Below, in pieces: positions 56,663-64,000 of a stretch of DNA of 64,000 bases. Numbering within the stretch: the first letter of the stretch is position 1; each line of letters starts with the position of its first letter. This DNA comes from Protonemura montana (Eukaryota > Arthropoda > Insecta > Plecoptera > Nemouridae): assembly GCA_947568835.1 (NCBI GenBank), contig OX387604.1, positions 24,643,076 through 24,707,075 on the forward strand, written 5' to 3'. The translations under genes and the position numbers were made by a program. The notes under the pieces are model-generated. The model was not told the origin of the DNA and did not search any database. It saw only the letters and a program-made list of their open reading frames with translations.

Positions 56663-59087
56663 GTGAGTGGATTCATTGATATAAGTATTATTCAGTCATA
56701 ATATTCTAAATGTTATTTCTTTACCGACGACATTCGCATGCTTTTTAGCAGGTGGAATTTTATGGCTTGCGAGTAACCGCTTCGTCGATTTTTACCTTAA
56801 CGATCCATTTTCATATTGGTTCGGGTCCTTTTTATATGGTTCGGTGTACGTTTTGCGGAAAAAAAGATATATTAATCCACCAGCGTTACAATTGCTAAAC
56901 CACGCATGCACATGAGAGTCCCTGTGTTAGATATAATATACGTTCCGAGTTCAAATGCGCTGGTAGAGATCGGTTCGCCGCTGCAAGGCTATAGCTTTGT
57001 CGGTAGGCTGGCTTATCAGGATCCCGCAGTTATTATGACAATATTGTGTAAACATAATTAGGCGCTATTATTATCAGCTGGCACAACGGGGACACCCTTT
57101 CCCGTTAGTTTTCTCTCGGCACGTTAGCTAATTATCTACTATATGACGTAAGCAGGGGGAAAGGTACCATTGATTACCATTTTGCGGGAAGACGCACTAG
57201 TCGATATTTGGTCTATTCGCTGGTGGAAAGACCAGAAGAAAATGCTGTTTGTTTTTTTGTACTCTTTTAGACGTATATAAGAGTGCCCATAGGGTAATTT
57301 TTTATGTTTAATATCGGTGCATGCCCTTATTAAATATCGATCAACTTAAAAATGAGAATAGTGACGTCCATCCCTTCAGTAAGACCTCGTCGTTGAAAGC
57401 AGCTCCGCGCCCACCCAGATATTATATTGATCCATGGCCCGAACTAGGTACACTCACTCTCAACTCTCGCGACCAACAGCTAGCTCCTAATTAGATTTAT
57501 CAGATAGATGCAAGTTTCATCTCCGGTTTATTATCAAAATGTATTTTGTGTCGTTGGTCGGAGATTAGTTCTATACTACTAATAACCAATTGAATTAGTG
57601 GAGTTCTTGGTAGATAACCTTCCTAGCTACCCACGTACGAGGAAGAGCCATTGATTTTCACATATCGTAGGGGGTGCGAGGCAAGGGGGCGTGCACTTAG
57701 TGCATAACATATCCTAATACTAGATATAATGGCATGTCTCTGCTACTCATGCAAATGCAGAGGTCTTTGTTTCGGTATATAATGATGGAAGAGTTCATCT
57801 GTAAAGTATTTTAAAATTTGGATGCTTCATGACAAAACGTGACTCAATTTTACTCTTGACTACTAAGGTATGACTAACTAGTTTGAACCATAGTCGTCTC
57901 ATCTGAAAATAACATGATTGAGGAATGGACATTCTAACACGCGAGTAAGCTAATATTTTGTTAGCTTGTGAAGATTTGAAAAAAGGCTTTGCGTTCTATT
58001 AGTGCTACCATGGTGCAACCTCCTGCTTGCGACGAATAGTGTTATGGGTACAAAAAATTTCTTATACAAAAGTTGTCCCTCAAGTCGAAATGGTCACTGA
58101 GCCTCTAGAATTCTCAACTGGAGCTACCGAGTTCGGATCCGTGTGAAAGTTTGCATATAGTGTTTTTGGGATCCCTGTTTAATAGTTATTGTTAGGACCA
58201 TACAAAACAGAAGTAAGACTCAAAATTTTCAAATCCCTTTCTTCCCACCCGCCACTCAGGAATGAAGTGAAATAGAACTTAAGTCAACGTTTAAAAGTTT
58301 CAGTTTTTTTTTAATAATAACTGGCTCTCCTCCCCCACCTCCCTCACTACCATCACCTCCTCTACCACCACCACCAAAGTACCAGAAGTGCCAGTTTCCA
58401 GAATCGTAGACCAGAAGAGAAGTTATGCCAGGGCTGCCATACAACTAACAAATGACAAAATAGCATCAGGGGTAAGGGCCCAAAATGGTCCCTAGGGTGA
58501 CAAAATGCTGTCTACATCTTCACAATGTAAAACTTCTAATATAGCAAGGTCCAAATGTTTCATAATGATTTCTTAAAAACTCTGAAAATATATCACAAAT
58601 TAAGGGTTTGCAAGAAACTTCTCAGAAACAGGGAAATTACCTGTAGAATGCAGATAACTAAAGATTGGAGATTAAAGATTGGATATGAACTGCCTACAAA
58701 TATGATACAATATTTCATACTAATGCTCTTTTCAGATCAGGGGTGAACTATGATTCAAATACAATTCTGACTTCTGAAGGATTGTTGGTTCACCTTCAAG
58801 AAAGTAACCAAAGGTTTATGTCATGAAACAAAGCTTATCTCATATTGCACAACCACACTTGCTAGAATCTGCAGCAAGTACGTTGACTTTATCGAGCAAG
58901 AAAACTCTGAGAGTGCTGGTGGAAACCCTTCGGTGACAAATGCTAATGTTTGAGAATGGGATAATTCCATTAAGCAGAAACTCCAAAATGTAAGCAACTG
59001 TAGATTTGCATTTGTAGTTTGATAAAAATATTATGAGCATAACAAGTTCTCCTGACAAGGCAAATTGTTTTAATTTTTCAGCGAAAA

Positions 59088-62000
59088 ATGTGTGACATTC
59101 AGAAGAAGTTTTTGTGCCCTCGTTTGGTCGACTATTTGGCCATTGTGGGTGCCAGGCCTCCGGGAAGTTCCGGAAAACTGGGCACATCCCCTCCAAACCA
59201 AACCCCTGAGTTGTTGAGAAGGTACCCCATCGAAGACCACAAGGACTTCCCCATGCCACTTGATATGGTTTACTTCTGCCAACCAGAGGGGTGTGTCTCT
59301 GTGGGCCCAAGAAAAACTGCTCTTCGTGAAGCCACTTCCTTTGTCTTTACCCTCACCGAGAAAGACTCTGGTAAGAATAATACACTGCCCTATTGCCAGA
59401 TAACTGCATAGAGTTGGCCTGAACAAAGGCCCTGCAAGTCCTGTTACTGGAAGTTTATTACCTAAAGTCTAGGATGCACTGATCTCAAAATCGTCATTGT
59501 CTTTTAGGTAAAAGTCGGTATGGGATTTGTGTCAACTTTTACCGGCCAATGGAGAGGGTTTCGGCTAGCAGCGCACCTAGCGGTCGAAGGGAGAGGCAGT
59601 CTTCAACGTTTCGAAGGGAATCGTGGAGGAAAAGCATGGAGAAAAGCTCCGATTCGGCATTTTCAAGGTAGTGGATATTATTACAGCTACATTTAATATT
59701 TTTATTAAAACGATTTTTTTATGAAGTGTCACTTACAAGAATAACTATACTTTTAGTGATTATCGAAGCAGCAATATAGCACCGAGTGACTCTGAAAGGG
59801 AGTCGATTCCTCGTCTTGTGAATGTGGCCTGTAATGACTCAGAGAGTGGTGGGTCGCATTCACCGTCACCTCGAGCCAGTAGAAAGAGACAGGTGAGAAA
59901 AACTTTTTAACTTCAAAAGATTAGATGATTATTTTATTTTAATCTGGTCAAAAACCGATGTTACAGAATAGTCCGAGTTTGAAAAGGTGCCTGCTGTGAC
60001 TTCTAAAATCAGTTTAATGTCACATTTAAGTAGATTTCTTAAAATCTATTTTAATGAAGTAATATTTCTCATGCTTAGTTGTCGAGTCCCTAAAAATCAT
60101 AAAACAAATGTTTCTGTTGATATAATCCAAATGGTATTTTTGAGTAGACACGAGAGAATGGTATTAACAATGGTTTCACATTGCAGCGTGTTCGGAACCA
60201 CTCCCTCACTTCGCTATGTCTGCTTTCTCACCATCCGTTTTTTACCATCTTCCGAGAGTGCCTCTTTATTCTGAAAAGATTAATCGATGCGTGCAATGAG
60301 AATACTTCACCCCGACGGGTGGGAGCATCGAAAATGGTTTCAAGGCAAGGAAATTTGATCATGTCTATATAGTGATGGATCTATTTGTTTATGGACTTTT
60401 ACCCTGATTTTTTTTATATTGATTAATCTTCGTGGGCAAAGTCAGGTAATTATCTGTTTGTTTGTTTGCGATGCAGAGATACTGTGTGGAGTGTTATTAC
60501 TGGTAAAGCGTATGACTCAACTCCAGCCATTGTTCTCCACGATGTGCGGGAAATCGAGACGTGGATCCTTCGTCTTCTCAGCGCGCCTGTCTCAGTCCCA
60601 GGAAAGACACGAGTTGAGGTACATGCACCAAGAATTCAGGATATTTTTGGAGATTTTCCTTGAAAAGAGAATTTCAATACTGGTTAAGTTCAGCGATCCG
60701 TACAGAATGTCCACAGGATGTGCACCTATTTGTATTGCTGTGCTTAAGTCAGGAGATAAAATACCTTCTTACCTTTCTTTGGTAATATACTCTTAACACT
60801 TTTTCTTGTTATCATAAGAAAATTGCAGTCTATGTATCCATCTAACTAAAATATTATGATACAATGTGTTGAAGATTTACCAAGAAATTTTGACTAGTGT
60901 TAGTGCCTCGTATTAAACAGTGTTGGTTACGCTGGTGCTAAGTTCTTCGTTGGTAACCCCAACGAATGTACCGCCTTATCTTCACCCACAATTGCCAGGA
61001 ATCCATCATTTTAATACAAACCTTTAAGTATAATGATGAGAAACATTCACAGTCGTTACAACTACAGCTCACCTGACAACTGTAGAGTTAAATGCCAATC
61101 AATTACAGTGGAACAGTGTAGTAACTTGTGTTTGGTTTTAGGTGGACATCCTTTCGCCAACATTGCGTGCGCCACTTGTGTTTGCATTGCCGGACCACAC
61201 CAGGTTTTCAATGGTGGATTTCCCGCTGCATTTACCACTGGAGCTACTAGGTGTTGATATTTGCCTGAAAGTTCTCACTCTCATTTTGTTGGAGAACAAG
61301 GTATGTGCACTAAAATACATTTATGTTATGTCTAGTAGTTTTTCCTCAGTGATTTTCCAAACAGAATATGGTTGGTTATGCTAAACTATACAATTTTTTT
61401 CAGTTGGTGATGCAATCACGAGACTACAATGCATTGTCCATGTCAGTTATGGCTTTCGTCACAATGATCTATCCGCTAGAATACATGTTCCCGGTCATCC
61501 CACTTTTGCCGACGTGCATGAACTGTGCTGAGCAGCTGCTACTTGCTCCAACACCTTTTGTGATTGGCATTCCAGCCTCGTTCCTCATGTACAAAAAGAA
61601 TTTCAGGTAACATTTTTAAAGATACTTGATTACGGTGCTAGTTAAAGACTAATTCAGCATTTTACAGTGGCACCTGCATAGAAAAAATTGGTTGTTATAC
61701 AGGGTGATACATAAGTTGTTACATAAGTGCAGCAACTAGTAAATTAATTGCTTGAACTGTAAATGAACAGTAACCACAACTCCAAACAGTTTGCTGCCGT
61801 TTAAATTAGATATATTTCATTTTTTGCTTAAAGTTCAGTGGGCAAAGATGTGTCTAAGAAGAAAGAACTTAGGAGTTCTTGCGGCGGTGGTAAGTTGCAT
61901 CTACATGTAGTCAACATGTATCTTACCCTGCCGCACTCTTTTGGGACTGCTGGCCACAGATTTCATTCAACCTCACTGAACAGTTGACTCCTGTAATTTC

Positions 62001-64000
62001 TTGCTTAAACTAGTTCAGCCATCAATTTAGATGTATTTTTTCCAACAGGCTTCCAGATGATATTTGGTTAGTAGATTTGGATTCGAATAAAATAACTCCG
62101 CCTACGGGAATCATGGAGGATTTGCCCAATCTGCCCGAACCAGAAGGAACAATTCTCAAAAATCATTTGAAGCAGGTGAGTTTTAGACATTTGTAACTAG
62201 ATAACAAAAATACACATCACTAACAATTTGCAAACTGACAACCCAATTCACAAAACTCTGGCATCAATGTTACTCTACTCTTTCTCTCTTTCTCTCTTCA
62301 TCACAACCACTCAGGCCATACAACTAATGGACCACGCCGGCCAAGGAGTAAATATCTTTAAACATAACTTCTTACTCCTTTCCATCTTTGTTTTGTTTGA
62401 TCTTTTTATTCTTATTCTTGAGCATGCCTATTGCACCTACACCGCACATGTTTCTAACACTGAAAAGTACCCACAAATCAAATACACTATAACTACACTA
62501 ATGTCTGATAGCAACTACCTATCTTTATTTTGTACAGTTTAAACCAAAATTATATTTTTATATTTTCCTACATATTCATACTAACCAGTACCAACTTTAG
62601 CAATATACTTGGCTAAAGACTTTGTATACGTTCAATGAAACGCAATGCATAGTGTAAAACTATTTTATTACCTGATTGAAAAAGTGTTTGTACTTTATGT
62701 TGAGTTGACCATGTGTGTTGTGTTTATTTCAGGCATTGAGTAGCATGTCTGCCTCAGTTGCTCAACATGGGGCTACTCCTGGAGAAGGCCAGCAAGCAAT
62801 GTCTGGACAGCCTGGATTGCATGGACAAACTGGTTTCGGAGGACAACCTGGATATCAGGGACAGCCAGGTTGGCCTGGAAGTCTGGGAGGTCAACCAGGA
62901 GTCACTGGGCAAACACCATGTTTACCTGTCCAACAAGGTAATTTATTTCATATTTTGGTTAATTTCACAGGAAATATTTGTGTTCACGATATGATCCTTG
63001 CTCACCTACAACCAAATGTATCCGAGATATTGATTGTACAAAATCTTGAAAACAAATTTGTGATAATTTGTGAGAAAAATCTTCAATTCCACATACCCCA
63101 GAAAAAGAGCACGTCTGTATTTTTTTTGTTGCCTGTTTGTCCGTGCTCTGGTGGATAAACGCCTGGTCTGATTTGAACCAAATTTGCAGAGCCCATTTGT
63201 TTGTTCTGACCTGCTGCATTTTTGAGAGACATCTGTCAAATAGTTGTGAAACCATTCAAAATTTACAGCAATGTTTATGTTTTTCAAATGAACTTTTTGG
63301 ATATTATTAAGTACAGAAACACTGTTGTTGAAATCCATTGTTGAATATTTTCTTCCAGAACATTGGGATTTCTTAACCATTTGAATATTTTTTAGAGCGA
63401 AAATTTTCAGTTGCTTAACGTTATCTACGCAGTGAAATAATTTTGGACAAAATGAAGTGCTTTAATGTTTCACTTAACATGACTGTATTTGTCTGGTTAG
63501 CATTCTAGGGCATTTACTTAATCCTACACATGGATTGCATGGGGATCAAGATATGAGCTAGCATTGTTCCATTTCAGAAACAATAAACTCCCCTCGTTCG
63601 GGACCAATGGGGGCAATGGGGGCAATGAACAAACAGCTGCGCAGGGAGTCAGCAGCAGCGGGACATCCTCATCAGCCGCCAACGACAGGCTTCAATCCGT
63701 TCATTTATGGCAACGACGTCGACTCAGTCGATGTCGCTACAAGAGTTGCAATGGTAATTACAAGATTTTCCTTTTTTTTTAAAAAAACCTTTGTCAGTTA
63801 AATGACCCCATCCATGCGAGAGAATAATTCGAGATCCTACCCTTTGGTGGTCTTGGAAGCAATGGATTTTATTGATGAGCATTTCTTGCTTTACCTGGGT
63901 AGGAGAGTGACTTTTGTAACATTTTGGATTTTTAGGTTCGTTTCTTCAACTCCTTGAACTTGCTGGCCAATTTCACCGAACACACGCGAACGTTACGTCT
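59088..64000 (+). CDS. MADD / Rab3 GDP-GTP exchange factor, DENN-domain protein, 5' part only
   Basis: Exons: 59088-59370 (exon starts 59082), 59508-59667, 59757-59892, 60187-60344, 60477-60618, 61142-61300, 61404-61606, 62049-62175, 62733-62937, 63578-63753, and 63936 running off the window. About 604 residues in consistent phase. The protein activates Rab3/Rab27-type GTPases in synaptic vesicle transport. The uDENN begins with [17 protein letters not shown] Ser-rich linker with RESWRKS and SDSERES follows. The central DENN has [40 protein letters not shown] and [17 protein letters not shown]. The dDENN region has [13 protein letters not shown] and [21 protein letters not shown]. Intron 4 has a GC donor (60345-60346). 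A Gly-Gln-Pro repeat block sits in the exon at 62733-62937. The death domain and C-terminal part lie outside the window. Confidence 0.95.
63070..63345 (+). repeat. Dispersed repeat family A, copy 3
   Basis: Lies in a MADD intron. Shares AAATCTTCAATTCCACATACCCCAG-type sequence, a T-run, a TTTGAACCAAATTTGCAGAGC-like block, the CCTGCTGCATTTTTGAGA block, the CATTCAAAATTTACAG block and AACTTTTTGGA with 10850-11110, in the same order and orientation. Confidence 0.75.

Overview
This is nuclear DNA from an arthropod, almost certainly an insect. The order is not resolved from sequence alone. Coding exons are short and separated by AT-rich introns of about 0.1 to 4 kb with GT-AG (occasionally GC-AG) borders, and the intergenic DNA carries dispersed repeats. 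The CREB-binding protein has insect-type wording: GYTMAHIWACPP in the acetyltransferase domain and PIQDPDP before the ZZ finger. I built six gene models by chaining exons whose splice phases agree.

Layout from left to right: (1) 2328-3236, minus strand: a three-exon gene for an agatoxin-like neuropeptide precursor. (2) 7940-14051, minus: a nine-finger C2H2 protein matching TFIIIA, with an unusually long N-terminal extension. (3) 14648-17832, plus: a PGRMC/MSBP-type cytochrome-b5-like membrane protein, head-to-head with TFIIIA across about 600 bp. (4) 20784-44747, plus: a complete 29-coding-exon CBP/p300 (nejire) gene of about 2520 residues, with every expected domain (TAZ1, KIX, bromodomain, RING/PHD, HAT, ZZ, TAZ2, NCBD) and long glutamine-rich tracts. 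(5) 47832-55976, plus: choline/ethanolamine phosphotransferase, with a pair of equal-length, apparently mutually exclusive exons. (6) 59088-64000, plus: the 5' part of MADD/Rab3-GEF (DENN domain), running off the window.

The rest is introns, UTRs, promoters and repeats. I see a 13-bp minisatellite, at least four dispersed repeat families, one LINE reverse-transcriptase remnant, and a short foldback-type element present twice with its core inverted. That core contains a motif resembling a hammerhead ribozyme.

The genes do not form a pathway; this is ordinary insect gene order. The most unusual observations are the duplicated exon pair in the phosphotransferase, the flipped element with the ribozyme-like core, three GC-AG introns, the TFIIIA N-terminal extension, a bromodomain substitution in CBP, a Gly-Gln-Pro repeat insertion in MADD, and a perfect CRE palindrome in the presumed CBP promoter. 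No clearly new multi-gene system was found.
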